DNA of 64,000 nucleotides from Photorhabdus bodei (lineage in GTDB: Bacteria > Pseudomonadota > Gammaproteobacteria > Enterobacterales > Enterobacteriaceae): NCBI RefSeq assembly GCF_003287735.1, contig NZ_NSCM01000003.1:1-64000 (forward strand), in the 5' to 3' direction. Position 1 is the stretch's first letter; every line of letters begins with the position of its first letter. The position numbers and the translations under genes were made by a program. Shown here piece after piece: positions 43,814-53,791 of this stretch. The notes under the pieces are model-generated. The model made no database searches. It saw nothing but the letters and a program-made list of their open reading frames with translations, and was not told the origin of the DNA.

Positions 43814-44958
43814 TATTCATCACCCTGTGGCAAGCCAAGCCGTTTAAATAACCGGTTTCGCACTAGCAGAAAGCAAACGACCGGATAAATAAGCAATAAA
43901 GCACAAACAGATAAAATACCCAGTAAAGAAACCTCACGCAGAAAAATATCAAACATCGCATTTAGCGCGTGCGTCAAAGGCTCAATATTGGCAATTATCC
44001 GCGCCGGCAATATCATTGATAATTCTGGCACTGACATACCTGAAAAAGTTGTCGCAATACTGACTAACACTCCGATTAAACTGTAAGCCGTCAGTGTGCT
44101 ATTAGTGAAAGTAAACAACAACAAGCCAATACTTTGAGCGGCAATGACATAGAAGAAACCCACTATCACCATATATATTGGGTTACCATTCACTTTTGCA
44201 TCAAATATACCAATCAGAGCCGCCAATTCTACGATTAACAACAAAGTAAAAAACAGGGTATAAGGTGCAAATTTTCCCAACAACGCGAAAGTAAATGGTT
44301 TCATCGTCATCAATGTCTTGCTGCGTGCCATGCTATAAATCGTGCAGGTTACAACAAAAAGCTGTAACAAATGAATTGTGGCCGCAAACTGCTGATAATA
44401 GATGTAACTACCGCTGGCATTAAAAAGGCTATCATAAACGAGCGTGACATTAGCTAATGGAGGTAACTGATGGCCCATTTCCGTCGCTAATATAGAACGG
44501 TACTTCGCATTAATCTCTGCCATTAATCCACTGAGATCCTGAATAGAGTAACTTCCAGCACCATAAAACAACGCGTTGTAATACATACGCACGGTTGGCT
44601 GGTCTCCTCTGAGCGCATCAGCTTCAAAATCGTGCGGGATATAAAGTAAAGAGTAATCCTTAGCACTACCAAGCCGTTCAAGAGATTCATGCAATCCGTC
44701 ATCATAAGATTTAATCTGCGCATGGGAAGCCGCATCCAGGTTACGTATTAGATGACGTGACAGCGGACTCTGATCATTATCAACCACCGATACTGGCAGA
44801 TTGAGCAATGTCCCTTCTGAGAAATTAGCACTGATAAGTACAAATAGCATCAACGGGAATAACCAGCTTAACCAGTGAAAAACTGGACTACGAATCACAG
44901 CCCGGATTTCTTGGCTAAAAGCACGCTCGAAACCACGCCATGCAACCTTGCTCCGCAT
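43813..44958 (-). CDS. ABC-2 type transporter permease (first)
   Basis: Also 381 residues with the same topology: a helix near 25-45, a periplasmic domain with LPVSVVDNDQSPLSRHLIRN, then a cluster of helices. The two permeases are paralogues and would form a heterodimer like YbhS/YbhR. The gene follows the HlyD-type gene after 7 bases. No ATP-binding protein is encoded nearby. Confidence 0.85.
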   Translation of the reverse strand: MRSKVAWRGFERAFSQEIRAVIRSPVFHWLSWLFPLMLFVLISANFSEGTLLNLPVSVVDNDQSPLSRHLIRNLDAASHAQIKSYDDGLHESLERLGSAKDYSLLYIPHDFEADALRGDQPTVRMYYNALFYGAGSYSIQDLSGLMAEINAKYRSILATEMGHQLPPLANVTLVYDSLFNASGSYIYYQQFAATIHLLQLFVVTCTIYSMARSKTLMTMKPFTFALLGKFAPYTLFFTLLLIVELAALIGIFDAKVNGNPIYMVIVGFFYVIAAQSIGLLLFTFTNSTLTAYSLIGVLVSIATTFSGMSVPELSMILPARIIANIEPLTHALNAMFDIFLREVSLLGILSVCALLLIYPVVCFLLVRNRLFKRLGLPQGDE

Positions 44959-44965
44959 CAGTCAC

Positions 44966-45937
44966 CTACTTATCCCAACGCCACAATGCACTCATTCCAG
45001 GACGTAAACCTTCAATAGGCTGTAAGGAATACAAACGCACTTCAAAAGTTCTTAAATCGAAATCACCGGTGGCACGAGTGGCACGTTTAGTCGCGTAATC
45101 ACCCATTGGAGAGATATAACGAACTTCAGCTTCAATCTCTTTATCACCTAGCGCAGGTATACGGAGTTTGACTTTATCCCCTTTGTGCACCTTTGCCAGA
45201 ATGTCTTCCCGCAGGTTATAAATAAAATAAGCTTCTGGTACACGGATTAATGTCACTAAGGGGCTATTAGCACTAAATAATTCACCAACTTCTGCCGGAA
45301 TCGGCCCAACTTCCCCCGCGACAGGTGCTTTGACCTGCAAATCATTACTCTGGGTTTGTAACTCAATCAGTTGCTGTTCAGTCTGACGTAAAGCCGCTGC
45401 ATATTTCTGACGCAGTTCAATCCTGTCACCATGCATACCTTCATCCAATACCGCTTTTGCACTCTGCATTTTCTGATAGGCAACATCTCTACTTCTGTGA
45501 GCATTATCTAGATCGTTCCGTGAAACATAGCCTTTAGATGCTATATTCTGAATACGATCATATTCACGTACCGCGTTATCATATTCGGCCTGAGCTTGTG
45601 CCAAACCCGCTTCCAAATTTCGAATACTTTCTTCACGTGTTCCATGAAGAGATTGTTCCAACTGCGCTTTGGCTTGATCACGAGCAGCTTCTAATGAAGC
45701 AACCTGGGCCAGTAATTCAGGGCTTTCAAGTGTAATCAGTAACTGCCCTGCCTTAACATCATCTCCTCGCTCAACGTGACGTTTAATCACTCGTCCCTTA
45801 GCTTTAGATGCCACAATTACTTCCGGTGCATCAACTTCACCTTGCAACAATAAATATTGGTTATGGGAACGAAATAACACAGCCATTGCTGTGAGCAAAA
45901 TAACCAGTAAAATCGTAAAAAGTGTTCTTTTTTTCAT
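44966..45937 (-). CDS. HlyD-family membrane fusion protein
   Basis: The 323-residue protein has an N-terminal membrane anchor (about 5-20), a biotinyl/lipoyl-like half-domain (EVIVASKAKGRVIKRHVERG, DDVKAGQLLITL), a long alpha-helical hairpin (about 85-190) and a beta-barrel domain. Such proteins connect an inner-membrane exporter to a TolC-type outer-membrane channel. It starts the operon HlyD-permease-permease, which resembles yhiI or ybhG loci without the ATPase gene. Confidence 0.88.
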   Translation of the reverse strand: MKKRTLFTILLVILLTAMAVLFRSHNQYLLLQGEVDAPEVIVASKAKGRVIKRHVERGDDVKAGQLLITLESPELLAQVASLEAARDQAKAQLEQSLHGTREESIRNLEAGLAQAQAEYDNAVREYDRIQNIASKGYVSRNDLDNAHRSRDVAYQKMQSAKAVLDEGMHGDRIELRQKYAAALRQTEQQLIELQTQSNDLQVKAPVAGEVGPIPAEVGELFSANSPLVTLIRVPEAYFIYNLREDILAKVHKGDKVKLRIPALGDKEIEAEVRYISPMGDYATKRATRATGDFDLRTFEVRLYSLQPIEGLRPGMSALWRWDK

Positions 45938-46174
45938 GATGTCTTACACATCCAAAATTACCCGACTCGAAACTAACGCTATAGCTTCGCATTGTTCTAC
46001 GGAAAATTTCTTATATGTTTGTGCGTATAATCACTGATAGAAAGGAAAACGCTTTATAATAGTGTCGTGGTTTATGATTCTTGTCAAATATTAACCCACT
46101 TAAACTAAACTTTTAATAATATTATTAGCTGTTTCTGTAAACTAATAACATCCATAAATCCTCCCGGAAAGTTT

Positions 46175-47872
46175 ATGTACGAATTTAATCTTGTGTTGTT
46201 ATTACTACAACAGATGTGTGTTTATTTGGTTATCGCCTGGCTACTAAGTAAAACACCGCTATTTATTCCACTATTACAAGTGACTGTACGTTTACCTCAT
46301 AAGTTGCTGTGTTATGTTACTTTTTCCATTTTTTGCATTATGGGGACTTATTTTGGTTTGCATATAGGTGATTCCATTGCCAATACCCGTGCTATTGGCG
46401 CTGTCCTTGGCGGACTTCTGGGTGGACCCGGTGTCGGCGCGCTGGTGGGATTAACCGGTGGACTGCACCGCTATTCTCTTGGTGGGATGACCGCTTTCAG
46501 TTGCATGATATCGACCATTATTGAAGGTTTAATCGGTGGCATTATTCACAGCTATCTGATGAAACGTGGTCAGATAAACCGACTGATTAATCCCTGGACA
46601 GCCGCTATCGTCACGTTTTGTGCTGAAATAATACAAATGGGCATTTTACTACTGCTCTCTCGTCCATACAGTGAAGCATTAGCGTTGGTCAAAAATATCG
46701 CCGCCCCCATGATCGTCACCAATAGTATCGGCTCAGCAATGTTTATACGTATCCTGCTTGACCGACGCGCGATATTTGAAAAATACACCAGTGCATTTTC
46801 TGCTCAGGCACTAAAAATCGCTGTCTATACCGAAGGTATTCTGCGAAAAGGATTTAATGAAAATAACAGTATGAAGGTAGCGAAAGTTATTTATCAACAA
46901 CTGGAAATAGGCGCAGTGGCTATTACAGATAGAGAAAAACTCCTGGCGTTTATTGGTATCGGTTCAGATCATCACCTCCCTGGAACACCTATTTCTTCAG
47001 AACAATCCCGTCGAGCAATTGAAAATAATGAAGTGGTTTATGCCGATGGCAATGAAATACCTTACCGTTGTTCAATCAATCCAACCTGCAAACTCGGTTC
47101 CACCTTGGTCATTCCGCTACAGGGAGAAAATCAGCAAGTTATCGGCGCAATCAAACTTTATGAAGCCAAAAATCGTCTGTTCAGCTCAATCAACCGCCCC
47201 CTAGGAGAAGGTATTGCCAGTTTATTATCCGCCCAAATCCTCGCAGGGCAGTATGAACGTAACAAACAATCACTACTTCAATCAGAAATTAAGCTGCTTC
47301 ATGCGCAAGTGAATCCTCACTTTTTATTTAATGCCTTAAATACCCTGCAAGCAGTGATCCGACGGGACAGTTATCAAGCAGGTCAATTAGTACAATATCT
47401 CTCAACCTTTTTCCGTAAAAACTTGAAACGGTCAGAAGAGATTGTCACGCTGTCTGATGAAATAGAGCATGTGAATGCTTACTTACAAATTGAGAAGGCG
47501 CGTTTCCGTGAGCATCTGCAAATAAATATTGAACTGCCGGAATCTCTGATTCACGCCAAATTACCCGCTTTTTCTCTCCAGCCAATAGTAGAAAATGCGA
47601 TCAAACACGGCACATCACAGTTATTAGAAACCGGCAGAGTTACTATTCGTGCTCATCAGCAGAATCAATTGTTGATACTGGAAGTGGAAGATAATGCTGG
47701 TCTTTATAAATCGGTCTCTATGGGGGATGGACTAGGAATGAGTCTGGTAGATAAACGGCTACGACTTCGCTATGGTGAAAATTATGGCGTGCAAATAGAT
47801 TGCCTGCCAGAAAAATTTACCCGCGTAATTTTACACTTGCCACTCATTAAAGAGGCTAATAAAACTGTGTGA
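46175..47872 (+). CDS. btsS: Pyruvate-sensing histidine kinase BtsS
   Basis: The 565-residue LytS-type kinase has an N-terminal 5TM-LYT membrane sensor (about 1-200, [22 protein letters not shown]), a GAF-like domain (about 210-360) and a HisKA_7TM-type kinase core with [18 protein letters not shown] (phospho-His 382) and an ATPase domain ([21 protein letters not shown]). In E. coli BtsS binds extracellular pyruvate with high affinity. Its stop overlaps the regulator's start region. Confidence 0.93.
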   Translation: MYEFNLVLLLLQQMCVYLVIAWLLSKTPLFIPLLQVTVRLPHKLLCYVTFSIFCIMGTYFGLHIGDSIANTRAIGAVLGGLLGGPGVGALVGLTGGLHRYSLGGMTAFSCMISTIIEGLIGGIIHSYLMKRGQINRLINPWTAAIVTFCAEIIQMGILLLLSRPYSEALALVKNIAAPMIVTNSIGSAMFIRILLDRRAIFEKYTSAFSAQALKIAVYTEGILRKGFNENNSMKVAKVIYQQLEIGAVAITDREKLLAFIGIGSDHHLPGTPISSEQSRRAIENNEVVYADGNEIPYRCSINPTCKLGSTLVIPLQGENQQVIGAIKLYEAKNRLFSSINRPLGEGIASLLSAQILAGQYERNKQSLLQSEIKLLHAQVNPHFLFNALNTLQAVIRRDSYQAGQLVQYLSTFFRKNLKRSEEIVTLSDEIEHVNAYLQIEKARFREHLQINIELPESLIHAKLPAFSLQPIVENAIKHGTSQLLETGRVTIRAHQQNQLLILEVEDNAGLYKSVSMGDGLGMSLVDKRLRLRYGENYGVQIDCLPEKFTRVILHLPLIKEANKTV

Positions 47873-47874
47873 AT

Positions 47875-48591
47875 ATGAATATATTAATTGTTGATGACGA
47901 ACCGCTTGCGCGAGAAAACCTACGTTGTTTGCTAGAAGAAGAACATGATATTCAAATTATTGGCGAATGCGCCAATGCCGTTGAAGCCATTGGCGCCATA
48001 CATCATCTAAAACCCGATGTTGTATTTTTGGATATCCAGATGCCACGCATCACCGGATTGGAAATGGTTGGTATGCTCGATCCAGAGCATCGTCCCTATA
48101 TTGTTTTCCTGACCGCATTTGATGAATATGCAATACAAGCGTTTGAAGAGCACGCATTTGACTATTTATTAAAACCACTGGAAAAAAACCGTCTAACCAA
48201 AACCTTACAACGATTACGGCAAGGGTATCAGAAACAGGATATTTCCACCCTGAAAGCAGAAGAGCCGCTGAAATATATCCCATGCACCGGCCACAGCCGA
48301 ATCTGGCTTGTGCGGCTGGATGAAATCCTTTATGTCACCTCCCGCCCAAGTGGAGTTTATGTTATGTGTACCAATGGGCAGGAAGGATTTACTGAACTAA
48401 CACTTCGCACATTAGAAACCCGCACACCAATGATGAGAAATCATCGTCAATATCTGGTCAATATGACCCATCTGCGCGAAATCCTATTTGGTGATCACGG
48501 ACAGGCCGAACTGATTCTACGCAATGGCAAAACTATCCCCGTCAGCCGCCGTTATTTGAAACCATTGAAAGAGGCACTAGGATTGAAGTAA
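47875..48591 (+). CDS. btsR: LytTR response regulator BtsR
   Basis: The 238-residue regulator has a receiver domain with DDEP, phospho-Asp53 in FLDIQMP and the Lys in LLKPL, then a LytTR DNA-binding domain (about 135-238; [26 protein letters not shown]). E. coli BtsR activates btsT in response to pyruvate. The ATG at 47875 matches the conserved [16 protein letters not shown] start; an overlapping GTG at 47869 would add two residues. Confidence 0.93.
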   Translation: MNILIVDDEPLARENLRCLLEEEHDIQIIGECANAVEAIGAIHHLKPDVVFLDIQMPRITGLEMVGMLDPEHRPYIVFLTAFDEYAIQAFEEHAFDYLLKPLEKNRLTKTLQRLRQGYQKQDISTLKAEEPLKYIPCTGHSRIWLVRLDEILYVTSRPSGVYVMCTNGQEGFTELTLRTLETRTPMMRNHRQYLVNMTHLREILFGDHGQAELILRNGKTIPVSRRYLKPLKEALGLK

Positions 48592-48636
48592 CCATGACAC
48601 TCATCATCTTTTCAGCGGGTTAATCTGTTCTTACTC

Positions 48637-48685
48637 GCCGCTCACCTGCTGAATCTGACCACTTAACCCGCCATACAACCACTCA
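48637..48685 (+). promoter_or_regulatory. Three BtsR-like direct repeats upstream of the btsT-like gene
   Basis: GCCGCTCA (48637), ACCACTTA (48658) and ACCACTCA (48678) are spaced 21 and 20 bases apart. They match the reported BtsR/YehT site, a direct repeat of ACC(G/A)CT(C/T)A with a 13-bp spacer, as I recall it. They lie about 80-125 bases before the transporter start, a suitable place for activation. Confidence 0.65.
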
Positions 48686-48761
48686 CTTAGACACGCCCTT
48701 ATAGCTTCCTTTACCTATGACAAGATACGAGTAAAAATTTATAACTCTCAGGAGAAGAGAA

Positions 48762-50564
48762 ATGCAACACGCTCTCACATTTGTCATTGCCACGTTGTGT
48801 ATTCTGGTTATCTGCTACCGCTTGTACGGCGTATTCTTCGTTAAAAAGGTACTGAAAGCAGATGACAGCGAGGTTACACCTTCCCATTTACTGGAAGACG
48901 GTAAGGATTATGTACCCACGAAAAAATGGGTCAATTTTGGTAGCCACTTCGCAGCAATCGCAGCAGCAGGACCGCTGGTTGGCCCTGTGTTAGCTGCTCA
49001 ATACGGTTATTTGCCAAGTATGTTATGGCTATTAATCGGCTGTGTTATCGGCGGGGCCGTGCATGATACGGTTGTTTTATTCGCCTCAATGAAACATAGT
49101 GGTAAATCCCTGTCAGAAGTTGCCAAAACAGAACTTGGTCCAATTGCTGGTTGGTGCACCGGCCTTGCGATGCTGTTCATCATCACTATTACTATGGCAG
49201 GTCTCTCTATGGTGGTCGTTCACGCACTAGAACGTAACCCCTGGGGAACATTTGCAGTATTTATGACCATTCCGGTCGCGATCGGTGTCGGCTTGTGGGA
49301 ACGCTTCACAGGTAATATGCGCGGAGCAACATGGGTAGGTATTATCACCATTATGGCTTGTGTGATTGTCGGCCCTTACATTCAACCATCCACTTTCGGT
49401 GAATGGTTGAGTCTGCGTACATCAACCGTTAGCTTAGCACTACCAATCTATGCGTTTTTTGCAACCGCCCTGCCAGTATGGATGCTACTGACTCCCCGTG
49501 GTTATCTTTCCAGTTTTATGAAAATCGGTGTATTCGGCGCACTAGTTGTGGGAGTCATCTTTATTAACCCGGAGATCCAATTCCCGGCAGTCACTGAATT
49601 TATTCATGGCAATGGCCCTGTACTGGCTGGTCCGGTGTGGCCGTTTATCTCCATCACCATTGCGTGTGGTGCTATTTCTGGTTTTCATGCATTTATCGGC
49701 TCTGGCACAACACCAAAACAAATCGATAAGTGGAGTGATATTCTGCCCGTGGGTTTCGGTGCAATGCTGGCAGAATGTGTCGTTGGTGTCATGGCGTTGA
49801 TCGCTGCCACTTCCCTATATCCTGCTGACTATTTCGCTATTAACTCCTCCCCAGAGGTCTTTGCTACATTGGGTATGGATGTTATCCATCTACCAAAACT
49901 GAGTCAGGAAATTGGTCTGGATCTGTATGGCCGTACCGGTGGTGCAGTCACATTGGCGGTTGGTATGGCAGATATCTTCACCCGCATTCCTTGGTTCAGC
50001 CAGCTAGCATCCTACTTTTTCCAGTTCGTCGTCATGTTTGAAGCCGTATTTATCCTGACAGCGGTTGATTCCGGTACGCGTGTTGCCCGCTACCTGCTGC
50101 AAGATTTCCTGGGCGATATATGGGCACCTCTGAAACGTATCGACTGGTTACCGGGTTCCATTGGTTGCAGTATCGTTGCCTGTTTACTGTGGGGCTACTT
50201 ACTAAATTCCGGCGATATCAATTCAGTCTGGGCACTATTCGGGGTATCCAATCAACTGATGGCCTCCATCGGCCTGATGATTGGTGCAACAATTATCCTA
50301 CGTCTGTCTGAAAAACGCTGGTATACGCTGACCTGCCTGATACCACTCGCTTACCTGTACGTTACTGTGAACTATGCTGCTTACTGGATGGTGAAGAATG
50401 TTTACTTCAACTCCGCAACAAAAGGTTTCAACATCTTCAACGGAACAATCTCCATTGTGATGGTTATCCTCGGCATTGTGATTATGATCTCTTCCATTAT
50501 GCAATGGCTGAAACTATGGCGCACCCGCAGTGCAGGTAATCCCGTTGAAGCATTAAGTAACTAG
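48762..50564 (+). CDS. CstA-family pyruvate transporter (BtsT-like)
   Basis: The 600-residue protein has many helices (about 15) and the CstA signature: KKWVNFGSHFAAIAAAGPLV, GPVLAAQYGYLP, and IGSGTTPKQI. In E. coli BtsT and CstA bring in pyruvate, with BtsT controlled by BtsSR. This homologue is shorter than those two (about 700 residues), like the CstA forms in other bacteria. Adjacent BtsSR and the direct repeats support regulation by pyruvate. AGGAG precedes the ATG. Confidence 0.88.
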   Translation: MQHALTFVIATLCILVICYRLYGVFFVKKVLKADDSEVTPSHLLEDGKDYVPTKKWVNFGSHFAAIAAAGPLVGPVLAAQYGYLPSMLWLLIGCVIGGAVHDTVVLFASMKHSGKSLSEVAKTELGPIAGWCTGLAMLFIITITMAGLSMVVVHALERNPWGTFAVFMTIPVAIGVGLWERFTGNMRGATWVGIITIMACVIVGPYIQPSTFGEWLSLRTSTVSLALPIYAFFATALPVWMLLTPRGYLSSFMKIGVFGALVVGVIFINPEIQFPAVTEFIHGNGPVLAGPVWPFISITIACGAISGFHAFIGSGTTPKQIDKWSDILPVGFGAMLAECVVGVMALIAATSLYPADYFAINSSPEVFATLGMDVIHLPKLSQEIGLDLYGRTGGAVTLAVGMADIFTRIPWFSQLASYFFQFVVMFEAVFILTAVDSGTRVARYLLQDFLGDIWAPLKRIDWLPGSIGCSIVACLLWGYLLNSGDINSVWALFGVSNQLMASIGLMIGATIILRLSEKRWYTLTCLIPLAYLYVTVNYAAYWMVKNVYFNSATKGFNIFNGTISIVMVILGIVIMISSIMQWLKLWRTRSAGNPVEALSN

Positions 50565-50580
50565 TCTCTTTCTGCATATT

Positions 50581-50617
50581 AAAAGCTGCCTTTTGTATAA
50601 AAAGCAGCTTTTTTTAT
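50581..50617 (+). terminator. Terminator of the btsT-like gene
   Basis: AAAAGCTGCCTTTT pairs with the near-inverse AAAAAGCAGCTTTT around GTAT, and a T-run follows. Confidence 0.85.
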
Positions 50618-50648
50618 TATAAAAATATTGAAGCAATTAACTGGCAAC

Positions 50649-50678
50649 AAAAACGGCTCCTGTAAAAAAAGCCGCTTT
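50649..50678 (-). terminator. Terminator of deaD
   Basis: On the minus strand AAAGCGGCT pairs with AGCCGTTT (one bulge) and a T-run follows, about 26 bases after the deaD stop. Confidence 0.65.
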
Positions 50679-50703
50679 ACTATTTAAATATCAGTCCAGA
50701 TGA

Positions 50704-52611
50704 TTACTGTGCGTTACTATTGTTATAACGACGGCGTGGAGCAGATGAACCATGATCATCACCACGACCACGGAAACTGCTACGGCTTTGGCTTTCACCA
50801 CGACCTTCACCACTGCGGCGTTCACCATTGAAGCGACGGCCACCACCATTGAAACTCTCACGATCACGACGGGGGCCATTACCGTTACCGTTGCCGTTAC
50901 GCCCACCACCACGACGTTCGCGGCGTTCAAATGGCTGTGCATCACCCATTAACTGCATATTCATTGGCTTATTCAGAATGCGGGTACGGGTAAAGTGGGA
51001 TAACAAATCACCTGGCATGCCTTTTGGCAATTCAATCGTGGAATGCGTTGCAAACAATTTGATGTTGCCAATATAACGGCTGCTGATATCACCTTCGTTA
51101 GCAATCGCACCAACGATATGACGAACTTCAACACCATCATCGCGACCCACTTCAATACGGTATAACTCCATTTCACCGACATCACGGCGTTCACGACGAG
51201 GACGATCACTACGTTCGCCACGATCATCAAAGCCACTACGACGACGATCATCACGTTCGTTGAATTCGCGGCGAGGACGACGAACCGGATCCGGAGGCAG
51301 AATCAACGGGCGCTCACCCTGTGCCATTTTCAATAATGCGGCTGCCAGCGTTTCTATATCCAAATCTTCCGCAGGTTGCAGTTTAGACAACAGAGTACGG
51401 TACTGATCCAGATCGCTACTTTCCAATTGCTGCTGTACATTAGTAGCAAATTTTTCCAGACGACGCTGACTCAGCAATTCAGCATTTGGCAGTTCAACTT
51501 CCGGGATAGTCAGCTTCATTGTACGTTCAACGTTACGTAACAAGCGACGTTCACGGTTTTCTACAAACAACAGCGCACGACCTGCACGACCTGCACGGCC
51601 AGTACGGCCAATACGGTGAACATAAGATTCCGCATCCATTGGAATGTCATAGTTAACAACCAGACTGATGCGCTCAACATCCAAGCCACGTGCTGCAACA
51701 TCAGTTGCAATCAAAATATCCAAACGGCCATCTTTCAGACGTTCCAATGTCTGCTCACGCAGTGCCTGGTTCATATCACCGTTTAGCGCCGCACTGTTGT
51801 AGCCATTACGCTCCAGTGCTTCTGCTACTTCCAACGTTGCATTTTTGGTACGCACAAAAATAATCGCGGCATCAAAATCCTCAGCTTCAAGGAAACGCAC
51901 CAAAGCTTCATTTTTACGCATACCGTAAACAGACCAATAGCTCTGACTGATGTCAGGACGAGTCGTTACACTCGCTTGGATACGCACTTCTTGCGGATCG
52001 TTCATAAAACGACGAGTAATGCGACGAATAGCTTCTGGCATAGTTGCAGAAAACAGCGCAGTCTGATGTTCAGCAGGGATCTGGCTCATGATGTTTTCAA
52101 CATCTTCGATAAAGCCCATACGCAGCATTTCGTCTGCTTCATCCAAAACTAAACCGCTCAGGTTAGACAGATCCAACGTACCACGCTTCAGATGGTCCAG
52201 AAGACGTCCTGGTGTACCCACAACAATTTGTGGCCCTTGACGTAAAGCACGTAACTGAACGTCATAACGTTGCCCACCATACAGTGCAACAACATTCACG
52301 TTACGCATATGTTTAGAAAAATCTGCGCACGCTTCGGCTACCTGTACCGCCAGTTCACGGGTCGGTGCCAACACAAGGATCTGCGGAGCTTTCAACTCAG
52401 CATTGATGTTATGCAGTAAAGGCAAACTGAATGCCGCTGTTTTACCACTCCCCGTCTGCGCCATACCTAGTACGTCACGGCCATTTAATAAATGGGGAAT
52501 ACATTGTTGCTGAATTGGAGATGGCTTTTCATAGCCAAGATCTTCCAGTGCAGAAAGGATAGGTGCTGATAAACCCAGATCAGCAAAAGAGATTTCAGTC
52601 TCAGTGGTCAT
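50704..52611 (-). CDS. deaD: ATP-dependent DEAD-box RNA helicase DeaD/CsdA
   Basis: The 635-residue helicase has the Q motif, [40 protein letters not shown] and [11 protein letters not shown], followed by the DbpA-like RNA-binding domain (about 480-560) and an Arg/Gly-rich tail. It helps ribosome assembly and mRNA unwinding in the cold. The start at 52611 has GAGG upstream and matches the conserved [13 protein letters not shown]; an ATG at 52626 is less likely. A small leader ORF overlaps the start. Confidence 0.96.
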   Translation of the reverse strand: MTTETEISFADLGLSAPILSALEDLGYEKPSPIQQQCIPHLLNGRDVLGMAQTGSGKTAAFSLPLLHNINAELKAPQILVLAPTRELAVQVAEACADFSKHMRNVNVVALYGGQRYDVQLRALRQGPQIVVGTPGRLLDHLKRGTLDLSNLSGLVLDEADEMLRMGFIEDVENIMSQIPAEHQTALFSATMPEAIRRITRRFMNDPQEVRIQASVTTRPDISQSYWSVYGMRKNEALVRFLEAEDFDAAIIFVRTKNATLEVAEALERNGYNSAALNGDMNQALREQTLERLKDGRLDILIATDVAARGLDVERISLVVNYDIPMDAESYVHRIGRTGRAGRAGRALLFVENRERRLLRNVERTMKLTIPEVELPNAELLSQRRLEKFATNVQQQLESSDLDQYRTLLSKLQPAEDLDIETLAAALLKMAQGERPLILPPDPVRRPRREFNERDDRRRSGFDDRGERSDRPRRERRDVGEMELYRIEVGRDDGVEVRHIVGAIANEGDISSRYIGNIKLFATHSTIELPKGMPGDLLSHFTRTRILNKPMNMQLMGDAQPFERRERRGGGRNGNGNGNGPRRDRESFNGGGRRFNGERRSGEGRGESQSRSSFRGRGDDHGSSAPRRRYNNSNAQ

Positions 52612-52681
52612 GTAATGGTGCCTCATTAGTTATGGCGGCCAGTCTACATAACGCATCGAAAAAAATTTCGGTCATTTTCAT
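52601..52681 (-). CDS. yrbN: Small leader ORF overlapping deaD (YrbN-like)
   Basis: Between nlpI and deaD the minus strand carries a 26-codon ORF starting ATGAAAATG and containing [11 protein letters not shown]. Its end overlaps the deaD start out of frame. E. coli has the small protein YrbN of similar length, position and composition, whose translation is linked to that of deaD. The match is by position and partial sequence memory, so identity is probable, not certain. Confidence 0.6.
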   Translation of the reverse strand: MKMTEIFFDALCRLAAITNEAPLHDH

Positions 52682-52782
52682 TTAAAATGTGAACTGGCTC
52701 AAAGTATTTAATTAAACGAACAAATAAGCCCTCATCGGTCAAGATGATGGACTTTGCAAATCAATCTCGAAATGTTCGTCAG

Positions 52783-53667
52783 CTATTGCTGGTCCGATTC
52801 TGATAGGTCATCTTGTTCCTGGCCTAACAGCGCCAATTCCAACAATGCATAGCGGTGCTCAACAAAGTTATGTGCATTGTTAGCTACCGTCAGCTTGAAT
52901 AACGCAGATGCGCTATCCTTGTCCCCCAGACTTAGGTAATGTTTACCTAAATAGAAGTCAGTTTCACTGAGATGCTCAGCGAGCGAAGTGTTATCCGTTG
53001 CATTCTCTTTCAAGCGGTTCATCAATGTATATTCACTAATTTTGCCTAAATAGAATTCAACTATATTCCAGCCCCATTGCCCCCGGTTCGCTTTTTCGTA
53101 GTGTTGCGACAAGTTCACCATCGCCCCTTTAGGATAAAATTCCTTTTCCACCAGGTACAACCACAACGAACGGAAAGGATCATTTGGATCGTCTTGATAA
53201 AACGCCTGCAGATCATCCTGCGCTAACTTATACCGACCACCGTAATACAACGCGATGCCACGGTTAAGACGCGCGTAATTGTAAGTTGGATCAAGCTCTA
53301 ATACAGAATCAAACGCTTCATAGGCGGCATCAAAATTGCCAGCCTGTGTGAAGTAAATTCCCAGATAATTAAAAATCTCTGGAATATTAGGCCGAATAGA
53401 TAAGGCAACAGAAAAATCATTCCGTGCCAAAGCCCTTAGCCCGAGACTATCATACAGCACACCTCTCTCATATAAAAGCTGTGCGTACTCATCTTCTGTC
53501 AATGACCGACTCGCAAGAATCTGTTCCATACGAGCCAGAATGACTTCTTGTTGCAATGAAGGTTGTAACGGAATAGCAAAAACTTCGTTTTTACGCCAAT
53601 CCTTGCTGCTGCATCCTGCCAAAAGAAGTATTGCTACAGCATAACACCAGCGCAGAAAAAGATTCAT
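52783..53667 (-). CDS. nlpI: Lipoprotein NlpI (TPR adaptor)
   Basis: The 294-residue outer-membrane lipoprotein has a signal peptide with lipobox LAGC and TPR repeats (about 60-200: [60 protein letters not shown]). NlpI scaffolds peptidoglycan endopeptidases and delivers MepS to the protease Prc. It lies between pnp and deaD as in other enterobacteria. Confidence 0.95.
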   Translation of the reverse strand: MNLFLRWCYAVAILLLAGCSSKDWRKNEVFAIPLQPSLQQEVILARMEQILASRSLTEDEYAQLLYERGVLYDSLGLRALARNDFSVALSIRPNIPEIFNYLGIYFTQAGNFDAAYEAFDSVLELDPTYNYARLNRGIALYYGGRYKLAQDDLQAFYQDDPNDPFRSLWLYLVEKEFYPKGAMVNLSQHYEKANRGQWGWNIVEFYLGKISEYTLMNRLKENATDNTSLAEHLSETDFYLGKHYLSLGDKDSASALFKLTVANNAHNFVEHRYALLELALLGQEQDDLSESDQQ

Positions 53668-53750
53668 TTCCTACTCCCGAAAGTCAGACATTGATTAAGA
53701 ATGCCCTATCACCCATATTGCATTTATTGGGCCTCCTGCCCTGAGTCTAT

Positions 53751-53779
53751 AAACGGCGCTTTTTTACAAGACGCCGTTT
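53751..53779 (-). terminator. Terminator of pnp
   Basis: Arms AAACGGCG and CGCCGTTT (8 bp) with a loop containing a run of As/Ts, just after the pnp stop. Confidence 0.75.
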
Positions 53780-53791
53780 ATAACATCAAAT

